50,461 nt of DNA from Clostridia bacterium (GTDB lineage Bacteria > Bacillota > Clostridia > Christensenellales > Aristaeellaceae). The stretch lies in NCBI GenBank assembly GCA_017463245.1, contig JAFTPN010000061.1, forward strand, positions 1 to 50,461, written 5' to 3'. Made by a program: the position numbers and the translations under genes. This document shows, in pieces, positions 1 through 8,688 of this stretch; the stretch's first letter is position 1; every line of letters starts with the position of its first letter. The notes beneath the pieces are model-generated. The model saw nothing but the letters and a program-made list of their open reading frames with translations. It did not search any database and was not told the DNA's origin.

Positions 1-1113
1 CCCTGCTTCAACGAGGAGGAGTGGATCAGCCGCACCATCCTCAGCTGCATCGACCAGGACTATCCCCCGGAGAAGCTGGAGTTCGTCATCGTGGACGACG
101 GCTCCTCCGACCGCTCGGTGCAGGTGATCCAGCAGACGGTGAACGACCTGTGCCGCGAGGGCGCCCGCTTCGATCTGCAAAACCGCATCCGCTGCTTTTT
201 CCAGAAGGAGAACCAGGGCAAGCGCGAGGCCATGGGTCTGGGCATCCGCAATGCCCGCACCGAGCTCATCGCCTTTGTGGATTCCGACAGCTTTCTGGAG
301 CCGGACGCCATCCGCCAGCTGGTGCAGCCCCTGAAGGATCCCAAAATGGGCGGCGTGGCCGGCCGTACCGACGTGGCCAACACCTACACCAATAACCTCA
401 CCAAGCTGCAATCCGTGCGCTACTATGTATCCTTCCGCATCATGAAGGCCGCCGAGGCCTATTTCGACTCTGTGATGTGCCTCTCCGGTCCTCTTTCCTG
501 CTACCGGCTGGAATATGTGCGGGAGGTCTTTGACAAGTGGCTGAACCAGACCTTCATGGGGCAGAAGGCCACCTTCGGCGACGACCGCAGCCTGACCAAC
601 TACATCGTGGAGCATCACCGCACCTACTATCAGGACACCTCCATCTGCTCCACCATCGTGCCCAACAGGCACAAGGTGTTCCTCAAGCAGCAGATGCGCT
701 GGAAGCGCTCCTGGCTGCGCGAGAGCCTCAAGGCCGGGCGTTTCATGTGGAAGAAGGAACCGCTGATGTCCATCTTCTTCTACTTTGGCCTGCTCATCCC
801 GCTGATCGCCCCCTTCATCGTCATTTTCAACCTGGTCTACATCCCCATGACGCTGAAGGTCTTCCCCTCCACGTTCCTGCTGGGTCTTCTGATGATGGCG
901 CTGATGATGTCCTTCGCCCAGCTGATACTGAAAAAAAGCTCCCTGTGGGCGCACGGCCTGCTCTTCTGCATGTATTACGAGTTCGTGCTTCTGTGGCAGA
1001 TGCCCTGGGCATGGATCACCTTCTGGGTATCCGACTGGGGTACCCGAGGCAACAAGAAAAAGAAAGAAAAGAAAAAGAAGAACCAGCCGCAAAGCACCGC
1101 CGCATCCGGCTAA
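1..1113 (+). CDS. Processive family-2 glycosyltransferase (5' partial)
   Basis: The window opens inside this gene: the frame is open from base 1, so the N-terminus is missing. GT2 enzymes of this shape (NodC, hyaluronan, poly-GlcNAc and cellulose synthases) polymerise a nucleotide-sugar at the membrane and often export the chain. Visible in the 370-residue fragment are VDDGSSD (31-37), a second acidic motif VDSDS (about 93), GDDR (about 193, catalytic-base region) and QQMRW (230-234), matching the QxxRW motif of processive enzymes. Three to four hydrophobic segments follow, roughly 255-350, then a Lys-rich tail. The next gene starts 12 bases after the stop and encodes a deacetylase-like anchor protein, followed by a GH18-like enzyme and a deacetylase, so the product is probably an exported, modified polysaccharide. 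The sugar cannot be told from sequence. Family is confident; substrate is inference. Confidence 0.9.
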   Translation, partial: PCFNEEEWISRTILSCIDQDYPPEKLEFVIVDDGSSDRSVQVIQQTVNDLCREGARFDLQNRIRCFFQKENQGKREAMGLGIRNARTELIAFVDSDSFLEPDAIRQLVQPLKDPKMGGVAGRTDVANTYTNNLTKLQSVRYYVSFRIMKAAEAYFDSVMCLSGPLSCYRLEYVREVFDKWLNQTFMGQKATFGDDRSLTNYIVEHHRTYYQDTSICSTIVPNRHKVFLKQQMRWKRSWLRESLKAGRFMWKKEPLMSIFFYFGLLIPLIAPFIVIFNLVYIPMTLKVFPSTFLLGLLMMALMMSFAQLILKKSSLWAHGLLFCMYYEFVLLWQMPWAWITFWVSDWGTRGNKKKKEKKKKNQPQSTAASG

Positions 1114-1125
1114 GGAGGCTCAAGC

Positions 1126-3033
1126 ATGGCGCGAAAAAACGACGCCCATTTTCAAAAGCGAAAGAACATCTGGAAGATCATCCGCACCAGTGCACAGGTG
1201 ATCGTGATCCTCGCCATCCTTGTGTATGTGGCGAAGATCCTCTTCTTCAACCAGCGGTATGATCCCGTGGAAACCACGGCCTATTCCAGCTCCAGCAATT
1301 ACGGGCTGACCAATTCCAGCTACAGCCGCACCATGCCTGAGGACAGCGGTTTCATCTGCATTTCCTACAATGGCATCGTGGCGCCCGATGAGCTGGACAG
1401 CCGCGTTGTGTCCCAGCGCGCCTTTCAGGAGCAGATGGCCGCACTCCACGCCTCCGGCTATGTGACCATCACCCAGCAGGACGTGCTGGACTATTACCGC
1501 AATGGCAAGCAGCTGCCGGAAAAGGCCATGCTGCTGATCTTCGAGGACGGCATCTACAACACCACCGCCCTGGCGCAGCCTTCGCTGGAGAAGTACAACT
1601 ACAAGGCCACCGCCCTCACCTATGCGGAGGAGCTGGGCAACATCCACAGCCAGTACATCACCACCGCCAACATGAAGAGCCTGCTGGAAAACTCCTACTG
1701 GGAGCTGGGCTCCAACGGCTACCGGCTGGCCTATATCAACGTGTATGACCTGTACAACAACTATTACGGCCACCTGAACACCAACGAATATGTGAACATC
1801 TACCGCTACCTCAAGCGGGACTACAACCACTACCTGATGGACTTTCTGCGGGACGAAGACCGCCTGCGCGAGGAGTCCGAGGCCGCCATGCGGGAGCGCA
1901 TCGAGTGGGACTACCAGCAGATGCACGATATCTATTCCACCGAGCTGGGCTACGTCCCCTCCCTGTATGTGCTGATGCACGCCAACACCGGCGCCTTTGG
2001 CTATGATCCCCAGGTCTCTGCCATCAATCAGGAGATGATCACCCAGACCTTTGGCATGAACTTCAACCGCCAGGGCAGCTGCTACAACAACCTGGAGGCC
2101 TCCATTTACGACCTGACGCGCCTCCAGTCCCGCAACTACTTCTACACCAACCACCTGCTGATGCGCATCTGGGACGATACCGGGCATGACATGGCCTTCG
2201 TTGTGGGCGACGAGGAAGAAGCCGCCCGCTGGTATGTGGACGAGGGCGTGGCCGAGTGCAAGGGCAACAAGATCGTCCTGACCACCGAGCCCTATGCCAC
2301 CGGCACCATGACGCTGAAGGATGTGCTGCTCTCCGATGTGGACATGACCGTGACCCTCCAGGGCAACCCGGTGGGCGTGCAGAGCGTTCACCTGCGCACC
2401 GACCGCAAGCTGAAAACCGGCATCCGCATTGCCCTGGAAAACAATCAGCTGGTCATTTCCGAGGGCGAAAGTGAGCTGTTCCGCCTGGATCTGTACGTAT
2501 TCGACGGCGGCCCCTTCATGTCCGAAGAAGAGCATGAACTGGAAGGCCTCATTGCCCTGAACGAGGCCATTGTGGATTGGGACGAGGATCCCGAGCGGGT
2601 GGAGGAAGCCCGGCTGAAGCTGGCCGACCTCAAACGGCTCAAGGTTCCCACCATCGAGGAAGGCGGCACACCCTTCTATCCCCTGCTGGATCTTTCCGAC
2701 CGTGACGAGCGCACGCTGCGCATCCAGCTGATGGGCTCCCGCCTGAACCTGTGGCTGGACGGCCAGCAGGTCGTTTCCCGCCTGAAGGTGTCCTCCACAG
2801 GCCGCGGCAATGTGGCCTTCGGCGCCGAGGTGTGGAAGGAAGGCGAGCGCTTCAGCCAGACCAACCTCTACGACGATGTGTACGACGCCGTGTTCATCGA
2901 CCCGGTGATCACCGACCCTTACGACAGCAAGACCATCTATTATCAGTACCGCTACCTGGGCATGGAGGCCATCACCCATGCTCTGCGCAACATCATGGAG
3001 GATGCGGTGAACTTCTTCGCCACCCACTTCTGA
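1126..3033 (+). CDS. Membrane-anchored degenerate polysaccharide deacetylase-like protein with C-terminal beta-sandwich
   Basis: 635 residues. The ATG follows AAGGAGG by six bases. A cytoplasmic basic N-terminus, one membrane segment (about 20-41) and a long outside part are visible. Residues 134-166 carry the first strand and helix of a NodB/PgaB-type deacetylase (MLLIFEDG ... KYNYKATAL). The usual FDDG is FEDG here (139-142), so the catalytic-base Asp is replaced. The region where H[ST]xxH metal ligands are expected reads YWELGSNGYR (191-200) without histidines. I infer a non-catalytic, sugar-binding deacetylase fold. The C-terminal part (about 540-620) looks like a concanavalin/LamG-type beta sandwich, with SRLNLWLDGQQV and GNVAFGAEVW. 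It lies between the synthase and the GH18-like gene and may guide the polymer outside the cell. No exact family was recognised. Confidence 0.75.
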   Translation: MARKNDAHFQKRKNIWKIIRTSAQVIVILAILVYVAKILFFNQRYDPVETTAYSSSSNYGLTNSSYSRTMPEDSGFICISYNGIVAPDELDSRVVSQRAFQEQMAALHASGYVTITQQDVLDYYRNGKQLPEKAMLLIFEDGIYNTTALAQPSLEKYNYKATALTYAEELGNIHSQYITTANMKSLLENSYWELGSNGYRLAYINVYDLYNNYYGHLNTNEYVNIYRYLKRDYNHYLMDFLRDEDRLREESEAAMRERIEWDYQQMHDIYSTELGYVPSLYVLMHANTGAFGYDPQVSAINQEMITQTFGMNFNRQGSCYNNLEASIYDLTRLQSRNYFYTNHLLMRIWDDTGHDMAFVVGDEEEAARWYVDEGVAECKGNKIVLTTEPYATGTMTLKDVLLSDVDMTVTLQGNPVGVQSVHLRTDRKLKTGIRIALENNQLVISEGESELFRLDLYVFDGGPFMSEEEHELEGLIALNEAIVDWDEDPERVEEARLKLADLKRLKVPTIEEGGTPFYPLLDLSDRDERTLRIQLMGSRLNLWLDGQQVVSRLKVSSTGRGNVAFGAEVWKEGERFSQTNLYDDVYDAVFIDPVITDPYDSKTIYYQYRYLGMEAITHALRNIMEDAVNFFATHF

Positions 3034-3048
3034 TGCAGGAGGTGCCCC

Positions 3049-4014
3049 ATGAAACGCATCTTTTCCCTGCTGCTGGCGCTGCTGGTGCTGCCCGCCTGTG
3101 CCTGTGCAGACAGCCTGGGCGCGTGGCTGCCCTATTGGGATGCCTCCGCCGCCATCCAGGAGGGGCAAGCCCTCGACCTTGACCGCGCCATTGCCTTTGC
3201 CGCCACCTTTGACAAAGATGGCCGCCCCTTCCTCACCGAGGAGGCCGAAGACCTCCTGTGGGACATGCAGGTGGCCTTTGCAGGAACGGACACACAGGTG
3301 TATCTCTCCGTGGTGAACGACACCCCCAGCGAGGCCAAAAGCGCCGCCCTGCTCCGCCGCCTGCTGCATAGCGACAAGGCCATGGAGCAGCACATGGATG
3401 ATCTGATCATGCTGGTGGATGCCACCCGGATCGAGGCGCTGGAGATCGACTATGAAAACCTGGGGGATGACGCCGCCCTGTGGCAGCGCTTCACCCTGTT
3501 CATTGAGCGGCTCCATGCCCAGCTCACCCAGGACGGCATCAGCCTGCGGGTGGTGCTGCCCTGGGATGCGCCCCGCTATGCCACCCTGCCCCAGGGGCCT
3601 GAATACACCGTGATGTGCTACAACCTCTACGGCACCCACAGCGGCCCCGGCCCCAAGGCAGACATCGCCTTTCTGGATAAGATCGCCGCGCTGTATGCCG
3701 ATGCGCCCCGTCCCCTGCGCATGGCCTTTGCCACCGGCGGGTTCGACTGGTCGGCCAGCGGGGTGGAGAGCCTCACCCAGCAGGAGGCCGAGCGCCGCCT
3801 CGCCCTGCTGAGCGTGACCCCCACGCGGGATGCCGCCAGCGGCGCCCTTACCGCCAGCTATACCATGAACGGCGCCAGCCACACCCTCTGGTATGCCGAT
3901 GGCGAGACCCTGCGCCTCTGGCTGGAGCACACCCCCGGCTTCGACGGCGCCGACCTGTTCCGCCTGGGCGGCAACCGCACCACCACTACGACCCCTGAGG
4001 TGATTGCACCATGA
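3049..4014 (+). CDS. Secreted GH18-like glycoside hydrolase
   Basis: 321 residues with an export signal at 1-20. VLPAC could be a lipobox and ACA-D a signal peptidase I site. The mature protein begins SLGAWLPYWD, as in SpoIID/YaaH-type GH18 proteins. The active-site strand is ALEIDYENL (130-138), matching the DxxDxDxE signature, with Glu136 as the presumed acid; its first Asp is not conserved. YTVMCYNLYG further on matches the substrate-binding MxYD-type strand of the family. GH18 enzymes cleave beta-1,4-linked GlcNAc polymers; related domains act in spore cortex and exopolysaccharide processing. The stop overlaps the next start by four bases (ATGA), so it is translationally coupled to the triple deacetylase. 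It is a candidate trimming hydrolase for the polymer, analogous in role to the hydrolase half of PgaB (inference). Confidence 0.78.
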   Translation: MKRIFSLLLALLVLPACACADSLGAWLPYWDASAAIQEGQALDLDRAIAFAATFDKDGRPFLTEEAEDLLWDMQVAFAGTDTQVYLSVVNDTPSEAKSAALLRRLLHSDKAMEQHMDDLIMLVDATRIEALEIDYENLGDDAALWQRFTLFIERLHAQLTQDGISLRVVLPWDAPRYATLPQGPEYTVMCYNLYGTHSGPGPKADIAFLDKIAALYADAPRPLRMAFATGGFDWSASGVESLTQQEAERRLALLSVTPTRDAASGALTASYTMNGASHTLWYADGETLRLWLEHTPGFDGADLFRLGGNRTTTTTPEVIAP

Positions 4015-6287
4015 ACAAACTCGTCCTTCGCCAGCTGCGATCCACCGTGCTTTTGCTCATTGCGCTGGTGCTGATCCTGAGCCTGGCCATTTATCTGCAC
4101 TGGACAAACAGCTTCGTGGAGGAGATCCCCTCCACCAATGCCACCCACGAGGATATCTCCGAGGCGCTGATCCGCTACAAGAGCCTCCCCGAGGGCGAGA
4201 TGGCGCAGCTGCATACTGCCAGCGATTCCACCGATCAGCCCTTTGAACTGGTGTTCAGCGGCCTGCCCGGCACGGAGATCACCGCCAGGCTGGTGGGGAT
4301 CCTCGCCCAGCACCAGCTGCATCCCACCTTCTTCCTCACCCTTTCCGAGGCCGCCAATTTCGACGAGAGCATCGCCCTGCTGCTGGAAAATGAATGCTCC
4401 GTGGGCATCTGGGGCAATGGCTCCGGCAGCCTGCTGAACGATGCCGACCCCGAGGGGCTGGTGGAGCAGCTCTGCCGCACGGCGGTGATCCTCCGCGCCC
4501 GCCACGGCGTTGCCTGCGACACCCTGCTCACCACCGTGCAGCCCGGGAACGATTGCCTCCGCGCCGCTGCCGCCGTGGGTGTAAACACCGTGACCGTCAC
4601 CCCCTATCAGATCGACCTTGCCCAATGCCTCACCACGGCCGATGCCGCTGCCCTGCTGGAGGATATCCCCCTGGGTGCGGTAGTGCAGGTGCGCATCAAC
4701 CGCAAGGATACCGATCCTGCCGCTGGCCTGACCTGCCTGTTGGAGGCCATGACCGCTGCCGATCCCTACGCACCCTACCGTGCCATGCTGGCCAGCCTGG
4801 ACGAAACCCAGGCGCTGCCCACCCCCATGCAGCGCATCCACACCTCCGAAAAGGCGGTGTGCCTGACCTTCTCCGGCCTGGGCAACAGCAGCGAGCTTAC
4901 CAGCCTGCTGGAGGCTCTGGCTGCCCAGAACGCCAAGGCCACCTTCTTTGTGGATCATCAGGAGGCCAGCAGCTGCAAGCAGGACATCCGCCGCATTCTG
5001 GCTGCGGGGCACGAGCTGGGCATCAAGCCCGTGGACGACCTTTCTGACGACGAAACGCTGCTGCTCTATCAGCTCACCCTGGCAGAGCAGGCGCTCCGGG
5101 ATACCTTCCAATACGAGGGAGCGCTCCTTGCCCGCAGCGGCATTGGCCGCCCCTCCCAGGCAATGGTGCGTGCCGCTGCCGCCGGCGGCTACACGCTGGT
5201 GTCCAACATTCTGTCTCCCGTGCTGGCCGGTGACGAGCGTGTGGCCGATGCCGCCTCGGTGCTGGAGAAGATCCTTCCCGATGGCAAGCGTGTGCTGCAG
5301 CGCGGCGAGATCCTCCATTTCCGCATGAACTTCTATCGCTCCGGCGATACCATCCTCAGCGACCTGGTAACAGCCTTCCTCACCCAGCGCAGCATTTACC
5401 CGGCCAAAACGGTCTCCGCGGTGATGGGCAGCGAGCTGTGCTATACCTATCCCCTGCCTGAGGAAGCCATTCTGCCCCAGGTGAAGGATCGAATCCATCT
5501 CGGCCAGCTTTCCGGCGATGTGATGGATGTGTTCCCCCAGCATTATGTGGGTGCAAACAGAATCAACAGCCGTGCCACTTTTCCCGGCTTTACTGATGAA
5601 GAGATCGCCAAGCTGGACACCACCGGCATTATCCCCAATGATGATAGCCTGGTGTTTCTCACCTTTGACGATTGGGGCAGCGATGCCAACCTGACACGCA
5701 TCCTGGAGGTGCTGGGCAAACACAACGCCAAAGCCACCTTCTTCGTCTACACGGAGAACGTGGTCAACAACCCCAACCTGCTGCGCGCCATTGCCATGGA
5801 GGGTCATGCCATCGCCTCCCATACCCACCGGCACGTGCCCCTCTCCAACACCATGGAGAACACCTACGGCTACTACGCGCTGGATGCCCAGCAGGTGACC
5901 GACCTGCGCGCCGACCTGATCACCTCCTACCAGACCATGGAAGCGATCATCGGCGACATCAGCATCGACGGGGTTCCCGCCCTGACGCCCTACTTCCGCC
6001 CGCCCACCCTGGCGCTGAGCCGCGAGGGCGTGGAGGCCGTGTATGACACCGGATATACCTGGATCGTCTCCGGCTCCTGCTCCACGGACGACTACATCGC
6101 CACCGATGTGGACAGCCTGGTGGGCAACATGCTGGCGGGCACCCAGAGCGGCGCTGTGCTGGTGATGCACATGACGGATTCCAGCATCTACACCGCCGAC
6201 GCCCTGGATGCTTACCTCACCCAGCTGGAGGCTGGCGAGGTACCCTATCGCTTCGCCACGCTGACCGAAGCCCTGGGACTGGACTGA
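4011..6287 (+). CDS. Triple NodB-domain polysaccharide deacetylase, only the third domain with intact motifs
   Basis: 758 residues; membrane anchor at about 11-30, rest extracytoplasmic. The C-terminal domain (about 545-755) has all carbohydrate esterase 4 motifs: TFDDW (551-555), HTHRH (604-608, metal ligands), FRPP (662-665) and VLVMH (716-720). Two earlier segments repeat the same fold opening. Residues 78-110 read FELVFSGL ... HPTFFLT, and 281-315 read KAVCLTFSGL ... NAKATFFV. In both, FDD is replaced by FSG, and the HTxxH region becomes GIWGNGSG or HELGIKPVDD. The protein therefore looks like one active deacetylase behind two degenerate copies. CE4 enzymes remove N-acetyl (or O-acetyl) groups from GlcNAc-type polymers. 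It is the last gene of the operon and a terminator follows directly. The catalytic call is strong for domain 3; a binding role for domains 1 and 2 is inference. Confidence 0.88.
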   Translation: MNKLVLRQLRSTVLLLIALVLILSLAIYLHWTNSFVEEIPSTNATHEDISEALIRYKSLPEGEMAQLHTASDSTDQPFELVFSGLPGTEITARLVGILAQHQLHPTFFLTLSEAANFDESIALLLENECSVGIWGNGSGSLLNDADPEGLVEQLCRTAVILRARHGVACDTLLTTVQPGNDCLRAAAAVGVNTVTVTPYQIDLAQCLTTADAAALLEDIPLGAVVQVRINRKDTDPAAGLTCLLEAMTAADPYAPYRAMLASLDETQALPTPMQRIHTSEKAVCLTFSGLGNSSELTSLLEALAAQNAKATFFVDHQEASSCKQDIRRILAAGHELGIKPVDDLSDDETLLLYQLTLAEQALRDTFQYEGALLARSGIGRPSQAMVRAAAAGGYTLVSNILSPVLAGDERVADAASVLEKILPDGKRVLQRGEILHFRMNFYRSGDTILSDLVTAFLTQRSIYPAKTVSAVMGSELCYTYPLPEEAILPQVKDRIHLGQLSGDVMDVFPQHYVGANRINSRATFPGFTDEEIAKLDTTGIIPNDDSLVFLTFDDWGSDANLTRILEVLGKHNAKATFFVYTENVVNNPNLLRAIAMEGHAIASHTHRHVPLSNTMENTYGYYALDAQQVTDLRADLITSYQTMEAIIGDISIDGVPALTPYFRPPTLALSREGVEAVYDTGYTWIVSGSCSTDDYIATDVDSLVGNMLAGTQSGAVLVMHMTDSSIYTADALDAYLTQLEAGEVPYRFATLTEALGLD

Positions 6288-6295
6288 ACACAATG

Positions 6296-6322
6296 CACGC
6301 CGGAAAACCCGGCGTGTTTTCC
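6296..6322 (+). terminator. Rho-independent terminator of the polysaccharide operon
   Basis: Eight-base-pair stem CACGCCGG / CCGGCGTG (6296-6303 and 6309-6316) with loop AAAAC, followed by TTTTCC. It lies eight bases after the stop of the triple-NodB gene. Confidence 0.85.
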
Positions 6323-6358
6323 TTTGCCTGCAAACTTGTATCTTTCCCGGTGTTCCCC

Positions 6359-6388
6359 TTGACCAAATGTTCGCATAAAAGCTATAAT
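6359..6388 (+). promoter_or_regulatory. Housekeeping promoter of mrfA operon
   Basis: TTGACC (6359-6364), 18-base spacer, TATAAT (6383-6388). The start would fall near 6395, giving a very short leader before mrfA. Confidence 0.75.
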
Positions 6389-6417
6389 AGTACCCATACG
6401 GAAGGCAGGTGCGGAAG

Positions 6418-8688
6418 ATGAATGTAGATCAGCTGGCGGATCAGCTTCGGCGTGATCCCATGTTTATGGAAAACGTGGTGCGGTGGGAGGTCATTCCCGC
6501 CCGCCCGGCGCAGTACGCCCCTTACCCGCAAGGGCTGGACCAGCGTCTTTTGCCCGTGCTGCAAAAGCGGGGCATCCACCAGCTGTACAGCCATCAGGCA
6601 CACGCGGTGCAGGAGGTTCTCGCCGGTCGGGATGTGGTGGTGGTCACCCCCACCGCCTCCGGCAAAACCATGTGCTACAACCTGCCCGTTCTTTCCTCCA
6701 TTTTACAGAACGAGGACGCCCGGGCGCTGTACCTTTTCCCCACCAAGGCGCTTAGTGCCGACCAGGTCAGCGAGCTGTATGAGCTGATCGAGGAAATGGG
6801 CGTGGGCATCAAGACCTACACCTACGATGGCGACACCCCCGGCGCTGCCCGCAAGGCCGTGCGTCAGGCGGGGCATATCGTGGTGACCAACCCGGATATG
6901 CTCCACTCCGGTATTCTGCCCCACCACACCAAATGGGTGAAGCTGTTTGAAAACCTGAAATACATCGTCATTGACGAAATTCATACCTACCGCGGCGTGT
7001 TTGGCTCCAACCTGGCCAATGTGCTGCGCCGCCTTTTGCGCCTGTGCGATTTCTATGGCAGCAAGCCGCAGTTCATCCTCTGCTCCGCCACCATTGCCAA
7101 TCCCCAGGAGCTGGCGGAGCTGCTCACCGGTCGCAGCGTGACCATGATCGACGACAACGGCGCACCCATGGGTCAGCGCCACTTCGTGTTCTACAATCCG
7201 CCGGTGATCAACCGCCAGCTGGGCATCCGCAAGGGCGTGATCCCCGAGACCCGGGAGATCGCCGGGATGCTCCTCAAAAACGGCATCCAGACCATCACCT
7301 TCGCCCGTTCCCGCCTGGTGGTGGAGGTGATGACCAAGTATTTGAAGGACATCGTGCGCGACCCTTTGGGCAATGCAGGTCGTGTGCGGGGCTACCGCGG
7401 CGGTTATCTGCCCACCCAGCGCCGGGAGATCGAGCGTGGCCTCCGTGCGGGGCAGATCGATGCGGTGGTATCCACCAATGCGCTGGAATTGGGCATTGAC
7501 ATCGGTGCGCTGGACGCCTGCGTGCTGTGCGGCTATCCCGGCACCATCGCCAGCGCGTGGCAGCAGGCAGGCCGCGCAGGCCGCCGCAAGGGCACCAGCA
7601 TCGTGTTCTATGTGGCCAGCTCTGCGGCCATTGACCAGTACATCGTCAGCCACCCGGACTACTTCCTCCACCAGTCCCCGGAGAATGCTCTGCTGAACCC
7701 GGACAACCTGTACATTCTGCTGAGCCACTTCAAATGCGCCGCCTTTGAGCTGCCCTTTGAGGATGGCGACAGCTTCGGCAACGCTCCCGGCACGGAGGAG
7801 CTGCTGGACTACCTGGACGAAAGCCACATCCTGCGCCATGTGGACGGGCGCTACCATTGGAGCAGCGAGGACTTCCCAGCCAGCGAAATCTCCCTGCGCT
7901 CTGCCGCCAGCGAGAACTTTGTGATCATTGATATCACCGATCCTGCCCACCACCGGGTCATTGGCGAAATGGATCGCTACACCGTACCCATGCTGCTGCA
8001 TGAGAACGCCATCTATATGCACGAGGCCCAGCAGTATCAGGTGGAGAAGCTGGACTTCGATGCCTGCAAGGCCTTTATCCGCCAGGTGGACACCGGGTAT
8101 TACACCGATGCGAACCTGAATATCTCCCTGAGCCTGCTGGACATTGAAAAGCAGGATGAGGCGGAGAATGGCGTGGGTCGCGCCCTGGGCGAGGTGAAGG
8201 TGACCACCCTGGTGACCATGTTCAAGAAGATCCGCTTCGACACCCACGAAAACCTGGGCTTTGGCCATGTGCGGCTGCCGGAGATGGACATGCACACCAC
8301 CGCCATGTGGTGGACGCTGCCGGAGAGCATCTGCGCCCGGTATGAGAACGACGAATTGAAAAACGGTATGCTGGCTGTGGCGAACCTGTTGCGCATCGTG
8401 GCGCCGCTGTACCTGATGTGCGCACCCCAGGACGTGGCGGTGCAGTATCAGGTAAAGAGCCCCATGACCGACAAGCCCACCGTGATCCTCTACGACAACT
8501 GCCCCGGCGGCGTGGGTCTGGCGCACAAGGCCTATGGCATGCAGCAGATGCTGCTGGAAAAGGCGCTGCAGATCGCCCAGGACTGCACCTGCTCCCAGGG
8601 CTGCCCCAGCTGCGCAGGCCCCATTGGGGAGATCGGTGAAAACGGCAAAAAGACCGCCATGGCGCTCCTGAAGGAGCTGATCCGATGA
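6418..8688 (+). CDS. mrfA: MrfA (YprA)-type superfamily 2 DNA helicase with DUF1998 zinc domain
   Basis: DNA-repair helicase, 756 residues from ATG 6418. An in-frame GTG at 6409 is possible, but AGG at 6407-6409 is well spaced for the ATG. Motifs in order: TPTASGKT (Walker A, about 77-84), DEIH (185-188), CSATIANP (motif III), STNALELGIDIG (motif V) and QQAGRAGRR (motif VI, about 382). The C-terminal DUF1998/MZB region ends in a four-cysteine cluster, CTCSQGCPSC (723-732). B. subtilis MrfA is a 3'-5' helicase that works with the nuclease MrfB in mitomycin C repair. Here the mrfB homologue follows with a four-base ATGA overlap, which supports the same two-component role. A strong sigma-A-type promoter lies directly upstream, with no visible LexA box. 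Length is typical of the family. Confidence 0.93.
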   Translation: MNVDQLADQLRRDPMFMENVVRWEVIPARPAQYAPYPQGLDQRLLPVLQKRGIHQLYSHQAHAVQEVLAGRDVVVVTPTASGKTMCYNLPVLSSILQNEDARALYLFPTKALSADQVSELYELIEEMGVGIKTYTYDGDTPGAARKAVRQAGHIVVTNPDMLHSGILPHHTKWVKLFENLKYIVIDEIHTYRGVFGSNLANVLRRLLRLCDFYGSKPQFILCSATIANPQELAELLTGRSVTMIDDNGAPMGQRHFVFYNPPVINRQLGIRKGVIPETREIAGMLLKNGIQTITFARSRLVVEVMTKYLKDIVRDPLGNAGRVRGYRGGYLPTQRREIERGLRAGQIDAVVSTNALELGIDIGALDACVLCGYPGTIASAWQQAGRAGRRKGTSIVFYVASSAAIDQYIVSHPDYFLHQSPENALLNPDNLYILLSHFKCAAFELPFEDGDSFGNAPGTEELLDYLDESHILRHVDGRYHWSSEDFPASEISLRSAASENFVIIDITDPAHHRVIGEMDRYTVPMLLHENAIYMHEAQQYQVEKLDFDACKAFIRQVDTGYYTDANLNISLSLLDIEKQDEAENGVGRALGEVKVTTLVTMFKKIRFDTHENLGFGHVRLPEMDMHTTAMWWTLPESICARYENDELKNGMLAVANLLRIVAPLYLMCAPQDVAVQYQVKSPMTDKPTVILYDNCPGGVGLAHKAYGMQQMLLEKALQIAQDCTCSQGCPSCAGPIGEIGENGKKTAMALLKELIR

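Noticed and set aside
1120-3930. 936-residue open frame on the minus strand
   Set aside because: Antisense shadow of two well-supported plus-strand genes in GC-rich DNA; low-complexity Gly/His/Gln-rich translation, no ribosome site.
3858-6293. 811-residue minus-strand frame
   Set aside because: Antisense to the triple-NodB gene, with no recognisable motif.
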